Shown here: piece after piece, positions 18,879 through 29,113 of the stretch | Position numbering within the stretch: position 1 is the stretch's first letter | Layout: each line of letters starts with the position of its first letter | NCBI RefSeq assembly: GCF_029542785.1 | Contig: NC_083373.1 | Span: 1 to 64,000, forward strand | DNA: 64,000 bases | Direction of reading: 5' to 3' | From: Malassezia japonica | Taxonomy: Eukaryota; Basidiomycota; Malasseziomycetes; Malasseziales; Malasseziaceae | Position numbers and translations under genes: made by a program | Notes under the pieces: generated by a model | Told to the model about the DNA's origin: nothing | Seen by the model: the letters and a program-made list of their open reading frames with translations, nothing else | Database searches by the model: none

Positions 18879-20099
18879 CTATACATAATCGTCTGGTGAG
18901 GCCTGGGGCCCTACTTGTCCGTTCCGCCCAAGTCCCACGGTAACGATGTGTCCTCCGCGGCAAGTCAAGGCACGGTCCAGTGCCCCTGTATCGCCGCCTT
19001 GTGCTTTGACATACTCCTCCATCGGCTCTTTCCACGGCGTGCCTTGCAGTCGCTCTGCGTAGGGCATCACCTCGAGCTCTACAGGTTGGAAGCTGCCGTT
19101 TGTCCTGCGCAGCCATCGCCGCCTGCGCTGCCGCTGAGACAAGTGGCGCGGTTTCTGCTTCGGGTGGTCTTGGCTCTTTTTTACGGGCTGCGTCCGCACA
19201 AAGAAGCAATGCGAACATTGGGTAGAGATGGTATAGGCTCGGCGCATGTCTAGGTAAGCCAGTCGACGTACCGTGCACAGTCGTGCGACACGTAAGTCCT
19301 TCAATCAGGAGGTGCATGCATTTCTTGCACACACTTTTTTTGATCGAGGGGTCCCTGGGTAAGACAAGGTACGTACACGCGAATCACGGCACGCTTTGCA
19401 AGAGCGAAAAACTGGCGCATTGCCGCAGCATTCCACCGGGCGAGGTGCGGCTTTCCTCGTAGAGCAGCCATGACTTCCATGCGGTGGGCACGCTGGTAGA
19501 TATAGTTTAGTGTGTGAAAGAGGTCGGCATTCGGCACTGTGCGCGGCGGCGCAGGCGTCATAGACTTGGCCTGGCGTCCATTTTTAGTCTTGCGAGACTC
19601 GGGTGCTTTTCCTTTTGAAGGAGGGGACTGCTTAGGAGCAGAAGGTGCAGGTTTTGGGGGTGCCGCAGTACCTTCTTGAGGTGCACTCCTCCCCTCTTGC
19701 TTGTCGTCTGCTTCCTCGCTGCGGTGGGTATCTTGTTCGGCTTCGCGACGGTAGGCAAGCGAGCGCATTTGCCTGAGTCAGTCAGACGACGTACTTTCTA
19801 AGCGAGTCGAGATCCAAATCACTGTATGCAAAGTCACACAACCTCTGCTCGTCCTCCAAGAGCTCGTCCATGCGAATGGCAACCTTGGTCCTCCTCACGC
19901 GCTCTTCTGCGGGGTCAAGCATCAGCTCGCCATGATCGAGCAGCGGATGTGCACATCTCCCACATGCTCCCCACACATCACGTAGCTCCTGTAAGGATCC
20001 TTCCTGCTGCTGATCTCCTGCGGTTACATTTAGGCCCTTTGGGGGTAGCATGCCAGTGCACTGGCAAGCGCTTGCCCCGGGCACATGCACCGGCGGCAT
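18879..20099 (-). CDS. RPR2: RNase P/MRP subunit Rpr2 (Rpp21), apparently fused to an N-terminal zinc-binding domain
   Basis: Exons 20099-19795, 19772-19377, 19354-19272 and 19249-18879 give one 384-aa frame; all three introns are exactly 22 nt with CTGAC/CTTAC branch sites. The C-terminal half is Rpr2/Rpp21: FHTLNYIYQRAH, KKSVCKKC and TQCSHC form the split zinc ribbon, followed by a basic tail. The N-terminal half has CQC-TG, CGRCAHPLLDH and conserved acidic helices (MDELLEDEQRLCDF), which resembles the PCAF/Gcn5 N-terminal zinc region. The first intron links SLRK to QMRSLAYRR without a stop. An independent RPR2 start at the ATG 19768 or at MTPAPPRTVPNADLF is the alternative. Functions: pre-tRNA 5' maturation for Rpr2; that of the front domain is unknown. 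Confidence 0.65.
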
Positions 20100-20141
20100 C
20101 TCTTCGTATGGCGAGTTGGAATCTGGGACTAGGCGCCATCC

Positions 20142-21295
20142 ATGGCAGCAGGAAGCATGTCGAGCCACTTTCAGCAGCGCTGTAGCCTCACTGCAGTCCT
20201 GCGCACGTCCGATGCCTTTGGCATACGCCCACGTTGGCATGGCGGCCAAGTGGAGGCTCTGTTTTCCATGTGGGCGATTCTGGGACTGTGCGTTGCGCTC
20301 GTGATGGGCTGGTCTCTGCTGCAGTCCAAGTCGTGGACTGCCAAAGGCAAGGTATGTGATATGTCTGATGCAGAATGTCTTGATTACTGGCGGCTCTCAA
20401 GGACTTGGCCTTGCGCTGGCCAAGCGCCTCGCGTCGCACGGCGCCAATGTGGTCATCTGTAGCCGTTCCGAGGCGAAGCTCCAAGCGGCGACCAAGGAAG
20501 TCGAGGTAAGTTACTGCACTGATCCAGACTGTGCGCCTTAATCCGGGCCAGACCATTGCGTACGTTTCTGCCGACGTGTCGACCTTCCAAGGCGCTGCTG
20601 AGGCGCTGGCCAAATGCCCCACCACTCCCGACACGGTCTTTTGTTGTGCTGGCGGAGCCAAGCCGGGCCTGTTTGTCGAGCAGACTGAGGCGGACTTTCA
20701 GGCGGCGGTGCGCACGGACTACTTCACCGCGCTTGCTACGGCACATGTACGTCCCCCTTGCTGATCCAGGCGAGTGCCAAGGCGATGCTCGCGAGCCATG
20801 TCCAGGGCCGCATCGTGCTTGTGAGCTCGGTGATGGGCTTCATGGGCCTCGTTGGATACTCACAGTATTCGCCGATGAAGTATGCCATCCGCGGTACGTT
20901 GTCTTGCTCATCCAGGTCTGGCCGAGTGCCTCCGTTCCGAGTTTGGCCTGTACGGCCTGACGGTGCAGACCTACTTCCCTGCGACCATCCTCTCGCCCGG
21001 CTTTGACGAGGAGAACAAGACCAAGCCTCAGGTGACAAAGGACATTGAAGGCGCAGACGACCAAAAGACGCCCGAGCAGTGTGCCGAGCACTTGGAGCGC
21101 GGCGTCGAGGCCGGCCACTTCTCCATTACCGATGGCCTTGTGGGCATGTTCCTCCGCATCTCGTCGGGCGGCAGTGCCCCTGGCAATGGTCTCCTGGTCG
21201 ACTCGCTGCTCTTTCTTCCCGCTCGCCTCGCGCTGCTTGTCTGGCGCAGGTTTGTTGCGGATCGGACCGTGGCACAGTATCGCAAACCTCAATAG
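20142..21295 (+). CDS. TSC10: 3-ketodihydrosphingosine reductase
   Basis: 354 aa from exons 20142-20351, 20374-20505, 20528-20746, 20770-20893 and 20916-21295 (introns 22, 22, 23, 22). An N-terminal membrane span (MWAILGLCVALVMGWSLL) precedes an SDR domain with NVLITGGSQGLGLALAKRL (TGxxxGxG, NADPH), the catalytic Ser in VLVSSVMG and YSPMK (YxxxK). A C-terminal hydrophobic segment (LLVDSLLFLPARLALLVW) fits ER anchoring as in KDSR/Tsc10. It catalyses the second step of sphingolipid synthesis, 3-ketosphinganine to sphinganine. A downstream ATG at 20157 (MSSHFQQR) is an equally good start. The divergent RPR2 start is only 42 bp away. Confidence 0.85.
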
Positions 21296-21334
21296 TAATC
21301 ATATATACAGTGCCTTATTGTCTATTCACATCAT

Positions 21335-22592
21335 CTAGCTAGGGGTGTTGGAGGAGTCCCGGCCATCGCTCTGACCCCCACACGTACCAGCTTCGCTCTT
21401 GTGATGGCGGTTCAGAGCGTCGAGTCGGGCAAAGGTCTTGCCGCAACTTTCGCACGAGTAGGGTTTGATGTTTAGGTGCAAGTTATGGTGGCGCTTGCAG
21501 TCGTGCGTCCGTGCGAAGCTGCGCCCGCATCCCGGCCACTCACACTTGAACGGGCGCTGGTCCATATGAGAGCGCATATGGCCACGCAAATTGTACTGCC
21601 GAGTAAAGGTCGAGTCGCAGTCGGGGAACGGACAAGTGAAGAGGGCCTCGGCTTTGCGGCGCGACGCCGATGCCGCCTGGGCCGCACTCGTAGTCACAAT
21701 GGGCGTACGCGTTTGTGCGGCCGTCTGCACGGCCTTGGCATCGGGAGACGACGCTGCAGTCGAGCTGCCCGACAGCTGCGTCGCAGCGTCGCTCTGCGCG
21801 GGCGACGTACGACCCGACTGCATCTGCAGACGCTGCGACTCTTGCGTTGCGGCCCACAACGCCACGTCTGGCGACACCGCCCTGCTCCCCTGATCGCTAC
21901 CGGCGCTCGAGTGCGGCGAAAGCAACGAAAAGGGCGAAAAGGGCTCGCGCGTTAGGTCGACCGAGTGGCCCCAGTTCGCCACGGGCTCCCGCACACGGCC
22001 CTGGAAGTCTTCCGACACCGCCGCGCGCATGTGCCTGCGCGTGCCCCGCACGTTGCTCGGGTACCGCGCATTCTGCATCGCGGGACCACCCGACGGACGC
22101 GAGTAGGCGTCCATGGGGTGCAGCGAGTCAGTCGACTGCATGTTGGCCGACGGGAAGCGCCACTGGACCATGCGTGTCGCATCACCGAGTTCCGAGTCAT
22201 CGTACGACAGCTCTGATTCGGGCGTAATGCTCCGATTCGGCGTCTGGTAGGGGCTCGCAGACCGCGATGTCCGATCCGACACCTTGGGCCGGATAGGGCC
22301 AGTATGGGCGCTACCATCGCTCGAGTCTTCAGCAAAGACTGAGTGGTGGAAGGACTGGATGGGCTGCGGCATCATTGGGATGCCTTGAATCAAGTTGGGG
22401 TTCAAGGTCGCGGGCGACGTCGGGCTTGCAATCGGGGGGTTCGGCAGGAGCTCCGTAGAAACCGGCGGCGCCTGCGCCTGCGCCTGCGCAGGCGAGGGCC
22501 GAGAGCCTGACCGCTCTTCGTCAACGTGAAGGTTGAGTGAAGCAAAGTGAGCCGCGGGGTCCATTGGGACGCCGGGGTGTTGCTGCTGTTGC

Positions 22593-22643
<51 letters not shown>

Positions 22644-23557
22644 GACTGTGGCTCTTTTGGCGGGGCACGGGGCTCTGGCACCAGGAACGTCATGTCGTCC
22701 ATCGGCGAGATCACCTGATTATCCATAGCAAATCCAAGCATCGAAGGTGTACGAGGTCCCACGTCCGATACAGAGCGCCGCTTCTTCCATCCGAAGGTCG
22801 GTTGAAGCATCGTGGGCGACTCATTTTTGCCATCACTAACAAATCCCATATTCACATCCAGTTTCAAAAAATTCCGCAGCTGCGCACTGTCTCTGCGCCG
22901 CAAATCTTGAGGAACAAACTGATTGGGGTTGGTCAAGGATGGTTGAGACAAAGAGGTGTTCATAGGAAGCGTATGCAAAGCCTTCTCCTGCGCCGGTGAT
23001 GCGAGCATCATGGCAAGCGCAGTGCTGTTTTCGGGGTGTGCCGTCGACGGCTGCACCCCCATGCGAGGATATTGATCAGGAAAATTGGGTGACATGGATG
23101 CCATGTATGTCGGCTCCGCGTTACCAGTGTGGGCCAATATGCTCATCATCGCCGTCGAGTCGTTCTCCTTCGAGGAAGGTGAAGCAGCACGGACCGAGAT
23201 GACGGGTGTTTGCACACTGTCTGTAGTGGGGGAGGCTTCCATTGGGACCTCATTCGGGAAGCCGTGCTGAGGCATCGGCGTCGACATGGGCCAAGCGGCG
23301 CCTCCTTGACCAGCAAGGGGTTCGTTCGGCACATGTTGAGGAAACGGTGGCTGGATGGCGTCGAACGCTGGCATGCCAGGGGATCGAGACACAGGGCTTG
23401 TGAACCCGGCGAAATTGTTCCCGCCGTAAGCTTGTTGGAGAGCGGCCAGGTAGCCGCTATTGTTTGTGTCGTTCCCTCCCAGGGCCTGGCCCGGGGCCAG
23501 ACCCGGGAAGGCAAACCTCTGATCTTGTGGAGAAAGGTTCCACGGCACTGTGTCCAT
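21335..23557 (-). CDS. CRZ1: C2H2 transcription factor, Crz1-like
   Basis: 740 aa, single exon, ATG 23557. Three C-terminal fingers: CPFPDCDSTFTRQYNLRGHM, CEWPGCGRSFARTHDCKRHH, and a last CESCGKTFARLDALNRHH ending in H...C rather than H...H. The body is Ser/Pro/Gln-rich and disordered. PVISVR at residues about 118-123 closely matches the calcineurin docking site PxIxIT (PIISIQ in yeast Crz1) and sits in an SP-rich region, which supports a calcineurin-regulated factor. A polyglutamine tract of about 25 residues (22565-22645) is coded mostly by CAG. Alternatives are another Ser-rich C2H2 activator. The role would be Ca2+ and wall or ion stress transcription. Confidence 0.65.
22565..22645 (-). 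repeat. CAG/CAA microsatellite coding polyglutamine
   Basis: Mostly CTG on the + strand with a few TTG interruptions clustered on one side; about 15 uninterrupted CAG codons on the coding strand. This kind of tract varies in length between strains. Confidence 0.85.
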
Positions 23558-24490
23558 CTAGAAAAAAGGTAGAAAGGGCCGTGGCAAAAAAGGTGAATCG
23601 CAACGAAACGATTAGCACACACGACGGCAGGCAACGAGAGGCTTGGCAAACGCTACACGGGAAGCTTGTGTCGTAGCACGCTCTGATATATATGATGTAT
23701 TTTTAGTTGCAGCAACAACCACAAAGCATGTTCTGGGGGAACAGGTAGCGAAGAGACCTTTGCACGCGCGCGTAGACCTCCGATGCAACCGCTGTGCAAC
23801 GTCCGCCACGGTAAGGGGGGACCTCGATGCGCTCTGAGGGCCGCAGCTACGCTGACGTAACACAACGGGTCATCGTTGGCCCAATACAAACGAGCGTGCA
23901 TAAACGTATTGTGATTGGTCACAGGGTGGCTGCTGCGTGGGGAATTTTCAAGTGGGGGGAACCCTCCCTCGGCTTTAGTTCCATGGGCGTCTTCTGTGTC
24001 CAATCGGAGTCGGACTTCGCTATGGACTGCTGCAGGAACGGCGGCGAAAACATCCGTGCGGACACCTGGCCACCCTCGCTGCCGTGCGGACGGCTGTGGG
24101 GTGCTGATGTGGGTGTAAGGAGGCTGTGATATGTTTCGAAGAATGATCCACTCATGCGCTCGGGACAATTACTACCCTAGTTCAATCTGGGGTTGGCCTA
24201 AAACGGATCCTGACTGACACCTGTAAACGCACGTACCATGCCAAAAATAACGCGCAAAGATCTTAATCGAAGGTGTCATGGACCCTCCGTCATCGTGGAA
24301 TTAGGGTGGGGGTGGTGGACTTGGTAATGTGTTGTTCAGCTTCCATCTTTAGATTACCCCTATTTTCAAATATGATGACATTGTGTGTCATTGCAACGCG
24401 CACGGGTACGCGTTACACGCGGAAGTGCGTCCAACCGTTGGCTAGACGTTTGTGAAGTGGACTTTATTTAACACACATTGCAGGTAACAG
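23558..24490. other. Long 5' region of the Crz1-like gene; no gene seen
   Basis: 933 bp without a credible coding frame. It lies upstream of the minus-strand Crz1-like gene and runs to the 5S rRNA. CCAAT-type boxes occur on both strands near 23878 and 23910, and AGGGG stretches are present near 23812. Base composition drops toward AT near 24230-24400. Confidence 0.45.
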
Positions 24491-24611
24491 ACATCTGCGG
24501 CCACAGAACCATGAAAGCACCGTATCCCGTCCGATCTGCGAAGTTAAGCATGGTATCGACTAGTTAGTACTGCGGTGGGGGACCACGCGGGAATCCTGGT
24601 TGCTGCAGTTC
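24491..24611 (+). rRNA. 5S ribosomal RNA
   Basis: The sequence has the fungal 5S landmarks: GAAAGCACCGTATCCCGTCC, GATCTGCGAAGTTAAGCATG (loop A/box A region), AGTTAGTACTGCGGTGGGGG and ACCACGCGGGAATCCTGG (box C region). The 5' CTGCGGC and 3' GTTGCTGCAG ends pair as helix I. A T5 run at 24612-24616 is a Pol III terminator. The exact 5' end could be 24491 or 24493. It is a single dispersed copy, outside any rDNA unit, about 80 bp before the alanyl-tRNA synthetase ATG. Confidence 0.92.
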
Positions 24612-24692
24612 TTTTTGGCGCGGCATGTATGAAAGGCACACACCTACATTACTGCGGACGCCCTCCGCTGACGCCGCGTGCATTCTTCGTGC

Positions 24693-27600
24693 ATGCCCAG
24701 TGGCTTTTCGTGGGTCCGATCGATTTGTAGTGTACCCCGACGTGTTCCCCCCGCATCAATTTTTCGAAACTTGTGCACGAGAGCAATGACCGAGTCCGTA
24801 TCGACGACGACGCCTGCCGTCGAGTGGCCGGCCGCGAAGGTGCGCAGCGCGTTCCTCGACTTTTTCCGCGAGCGTGGTCACACCTTTGTGCCGTCGAGCT
24901 CGACCATTCCCTATGATGACCCGACTCTTTTGTTCGCAAACGCGGGTATGAACCAGGTGCGTTGCTTCATCTAATCGCAGTACAAGTCCATCTTCCTCGG
25001 CACGGTGGACCCCTCGTCGAACTTTGCCAAGATGAAGAGCGCTGTGAACTCGCAAAAGTGTATCCGCGCTGGCGGTAAGCACAACGACCTGGACGACGTC
25101 GGCAAAGATACCTACCACCACACCTTCTTTGAGATGCTTGGCAACTGGAGCTTTGGCGACTACTTCAAGGTAAGTTGCATGACTCACCGCAGAAAGAAGC
25201 GATTCAGTACTCCTGGGATCTCCTCACGAAGGTGTACGGCCTGCCAGCCGACCGCTTGTACGTCACCTACTTTGAGGGCGACTCTAAGCTCGGCCTCGAC
25301 GCAGACACTGAGGCGCGCGACTACTGGCGCGCGGTCGGCGTCGCGGACGACCACCTGCTCACCGGTGACGCCAAGGACAACTTCTGGGAGATGGGCGCGA
25401 CCGGACCGTGTGGCCCTTGCAGTGAAATCCACTACGACCGTATCGGTGGCCGCAACGCAGCGTCGCTCGTGAACCAGGACGACCCCAACGTGCTAGAGGT
25501 CTGGAACGTTGTCTTTATGCAATACAACCGCGAGGACGACGGCTCGCTGCGCCCGCTCCCTGCGCGCCACATTGACACGGGTATGGGCTTTGAGCGCCTG
25601 GTGTCTGTCCTCCAGGACAAGCCGTCGAACTACGACACGGACGTCTTTGCACCCCTCTTTGCCCGCATCCAGGAGCTGACCGGTGCTCGTGCCTACGAGG
25701 GCAAGCTCGGCGAGGAGGACAAGGACGGTATCGACACGGCCTACCGTGTCGTTGCTGACCACATCCGTACGCTCGCTTTTGCGATGAGCGATGGCGGTGT
25801 CCCTGACAAGGATGGCCGTGGCTACGTCCTGCGCCGCATTTTGCGCCGTGGTGTGCGCTTTGTGCGCAAGTACTTCGAGGTGCCGATTGGCAGCTTCTTC
25901 TCGCAGCTGCTCCCGACGCTGGTCGAGCAGCTCGGCGAGTTCTTCCCCGAACTGACGCGGAAGACGGACGACATCAAGGCGATTCTCGACGAGGAGGAGC
26001 AGTCGTTTGCCCGCACGCTGGACCGTGGCGAGAAGCTCTTTGAGCAGTACGCGCGCCAGGCCAAGGCCGAGGGCCGCACGAAGCTCAGCGGCTCGGACAT
26101 CTGGCGCCTGTACGACACCTTTGGTTTCCCGGTCGACCTGACGAGCATCATGGCCGAGGAGCAGGGCCTGACCTTTGACCAGGCCGAGTTTGACAAGGCC
26201 CAGGCCGAAAGCAAGGAGGCGAGCAAGGGTGGCCCCAAGGAGCAGGCCCTCGACACGGTCAAGCCCGACGTGCACGACCTCGCTCACCTCGAGGGCGACG
26301 CTTCGGTTCCCAAGACCGAGGACAAGTTCAAGTACGACCAGCCCACGATCCACGCCACGGTCAAGAGCATCTTCCAGGAGCACAAGTTCTTCCAAAGCTC
26401 GAGCGAGCTCCCCGAGACGGGCTCGCCGTTTGGCGTGCTGCTGGACCGCACCAACTTTTACGCCGAGAGCGGTGGTCAGCAGGCTGACACGGGTAGCCTG
26501 GTGATTGACGGTAAAACCGAGTTCGAGGTGACGAGCGTGCAGGTGTACAACGGCTACGTGGTGCACGTCGGCTACCTCAAGTACGGCGAGCTGGCGGTCG
26601 GCCAGGAGGTCGTGTCGGAGTATGACGAGAGCCGCCGCCGTCCCCTGCGCAGCAACCACACGGGTACGCATATCCTCAACTTTGGCCTGCGCGAGGTGCT
26701 CGGCGACCACATCGACCAGAAGGGTTCGCTTGTCGCTCCTACCAAGCTCCGCTTTGACTTCTCGCACAAGGCTGCCCTGTCCATTCCCGAGGTGAAGGAG
26801 ATTGAGGCGATCAGCAACAAGTTCATCGACCGCAACGTCCCGGTGTACTCGAAGGACATGACTCTCGAGGAGGCGTACAAGATCCCCGGTCTCCGCGCCG
26901 TCTTTGGCGAGGCCTACCCCAACCCCGTGCGTGTCGTTTCTCTGGAGTTTGACGTGGACGACATTGCCAAGGACCTCGAGAACCCCAAGTGGCGCAGCAC
27001 TAGCATCGAGTTCTGCGGTGGTACGCACGTGGCCAAGACGGGTGATATCAGCAAGCTGATCGTCACCGAGGAGGGTGGTATTGCGAAGGGTATCCGCCGT
27101 GTCACAGCCGTGACGGGCGACGAGGCCGCGGCGGTAACGCGCACTGCCGACGAGGCTACTGCGCGCCTCGAGGCCATTGAAAAGATCACGGACCAGAGCG
27201 AGAAGGACGCACAACTCAAGGCGTACAGTGTTGAGCTTGCGCGTATGGACATGAGCGTTCTCCGCAAGGACGAGCTCAAGACGCGCTTTGCCAAGACGCG
27301 CAAGGCCCTTGACACGCAGCTGAAGGCCAAGTCGGCAGCCGACATCAAGGCCGCGCAGGAGGCAGTGACCAAGTACTTTGCCGAGAACCCCGAGGCGAAC
27401 GTGTACGTGGCCAAGCTCGACGTCGACGCAAACGCTAAGGCGCTCCAGTCGGGTATCGCGGCTGCGCGCAAGGCCGACAAGGCGGTCTACCTCTTTGCGC
27501 AGGACAAGTCGGCGAGCGGCCCTGCGAAGACCATCTACAGCAACTTTGTGCCGAAGCAGGCACTTGACGCTGGCCTCGATGCTGTCTCTTGGAACAAGAC

Positions 27601-27736
27601 CATCTCGGAGAAGCTCCAGGGCCGCGGCGGTGGCAAGCCCGATGGTGCACAGGGCCAGGGCGAGGCGTCGAAGGAGGCACTCGACGAGGCGCTCAAGCTC
27701 GCCGAGGACTTTTACAAGCTCAAGCTCGGGCAGTAA
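24693..27736 (+). CDS. ALA1: Alanyl-tRNA synthetase, dual mitochondrial/cytosolic starts
   Basis: Exons 24693 (or 24786)-24956, 24981-25169 and 25193-27736; introns of 24 and 23 nt. From ATG 24786 the protein is 967 aa, normal for the family. ATG 24693 adds 31 residues ([20 protein letters not shown] and onward) that are Arg-rich and lack acids, as in a mitochondrial presequence, so one gene probably supplies both compartments, as yeast ALA1 does. The catalytic core has [13 protein letters not shown] and [12 protein letters not shown]. The editing site has NHTGTH and EFCGGTHV zinc ligands. The C-Ala region follows. It ligates alanine to tRNA-Ala. The stop abuts the stop of SPT14. Confidence 0.95.
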
Positions 27737-29090
27737 CTATGTAGGCTGTGTACCCTGTAGCGATTTCGCGCGCACAATCTGTTTCGCAGGAAGGAGCCAC
27801 TCGAGCACGATGAGCATCACCATCTGCACGGCAACCACAATGCAGACAATCTTGCCAGCAATGGGGCCACCGACGGATGCGTACCGCGCAAATCGCGCCG
27901 CGCTCGAGCGGGGAGGGGTATTCATCGCACGCTCGTACACAATCTCGAGGCGGCGTACGGTCGAAGTCCACGAGTACATACTTGCGACAGTTTTGTGCTG
28001 CGCGACCGGGTCGTGCTTTTGCGCACGAATGTGGGCGATCGCGTAGTTGGTCTCGCGGACAATGGCTGGGTGAGTGGGGCAACGTACCCTCGTCCGTCGG
28101 TTCAGCAAGGCGCATCATGGAGCTTGGGAGAAGCTCGGGGATGCCGCCGACGCGCGTCGTCACGACATAGAGGCCGGTACATGTCGCCTCGATGATCGAC
28201 GTGCCGAACGCCTCGGTAAGCGACGTATTCAAAAAGATGTGCCCCTTGTTGAGGTGCGCACACACGTCGCGCTGGCGCACAGCGCCGACGAGCTCGACGC
28301 GGTCCTGGAGCATATACCGCTCGCGCATCTGCTCCAGGTCGACGTACTTCGGCCCGTCGCCGCCGATTACAAACGTCAAGTCGGGATGCATGGCACACAG
28401 ACGCGGAATCGCCGTGAGCAGCAGGTCGATGCCTTTGCGGTACATCAGCCGGCTCAGAACGACAATGCACACTGCGTCAGAGGAAATAAAACGTACCGTG
28501 ATCCTTGGGCGCTGTATCCATTGGCACGAAGTGCTGAGCGTCAATTGCATTGGGAATCGTCGACACGTCGCTCGGGCGTAGCGCGGCACGCAGCACGGTG
28601 TTTTCGCGGCCGGTATGGCTCACACACACCACATGGTCAATGTCGGCAAGCGCAAAACGCAAAAGCTTGTTTGTCAGGATACTGCCCACATCCGCAAAGC
28701 CAAACAGCGAGTGGTCAGTAAACACTGCTTTGAGGCCCATGCTCTTTGCATGAAAGATGCCTTCGTGCGCCATGCTCGAGAGGGCCTGGTGGCCATGCAC
28801 CAGTTGGATTTCCTCACGGATGAGGATAGTGCGCAGCAGCGGAAGCAGCGCAAAAAAGTTCGGCAGGGTATCTTGACGCACAATGACCTGCAGCGGCACA
28901 TAGTACACCTTCATGCCGCACGGGAGATAGCGCACGCCGACGCGATTGGGGGGATAGGCATGTGTGATGACAATCACCTAAATGAGCGCAGCCACGCACC
29001 TTGTGCCCACGGCGCAGCAAGTGCTGCCCGATCATGTACATGTGTCCTTCCACACCGCCCACGTTCGGAAAGAAAAAGTCGGAAATGAGT
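27737..29090 (-). CDS. SPT14: GPI-GlcNAc transferase catalytic subunit (PIG-A/Spt14/Gpi3)
   Basis: Exons 29090-29000, 28977-28497, 28471-28088 and 28065-27737 (introns 22, 25, 22). Residues [54 protein letters not shown] and [15 protein letters not shown] are GT4-family PIG-A motifs; a late hydrophobic span ([20 protein letters not shown]) anchors it in the ER. It transfers GlcNAc to phosphatidylinositol, the first step of GPI anchors. No ATG precedes the conserved start. A 27-nt intron (29091-29117, GTAAGC...ACTAAG..TTAG) joins it in frame to the last exon of the upstream THADA-like gene, giving [14 protein letters not shown], so the real N-terminus lies there. Coordinates cover the part unique to this gene. 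Confidence 0.85.
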
Positions 29091-29113
29091 CTAATCTTAG
29101 TCTGCCGACCTGC

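Noticed and set aside
23653..24168. Small frames on both strands upstream of the Crz1-like gene
   Set aside because: Overlap each other, no domain, no intron signals that extend them.
25493..27214. 573-codon minus-strand frame
   Set aside because: Antisense shadow of alanyl-tRNA synthetase, low-complexity Leu/Val/Arg composition.
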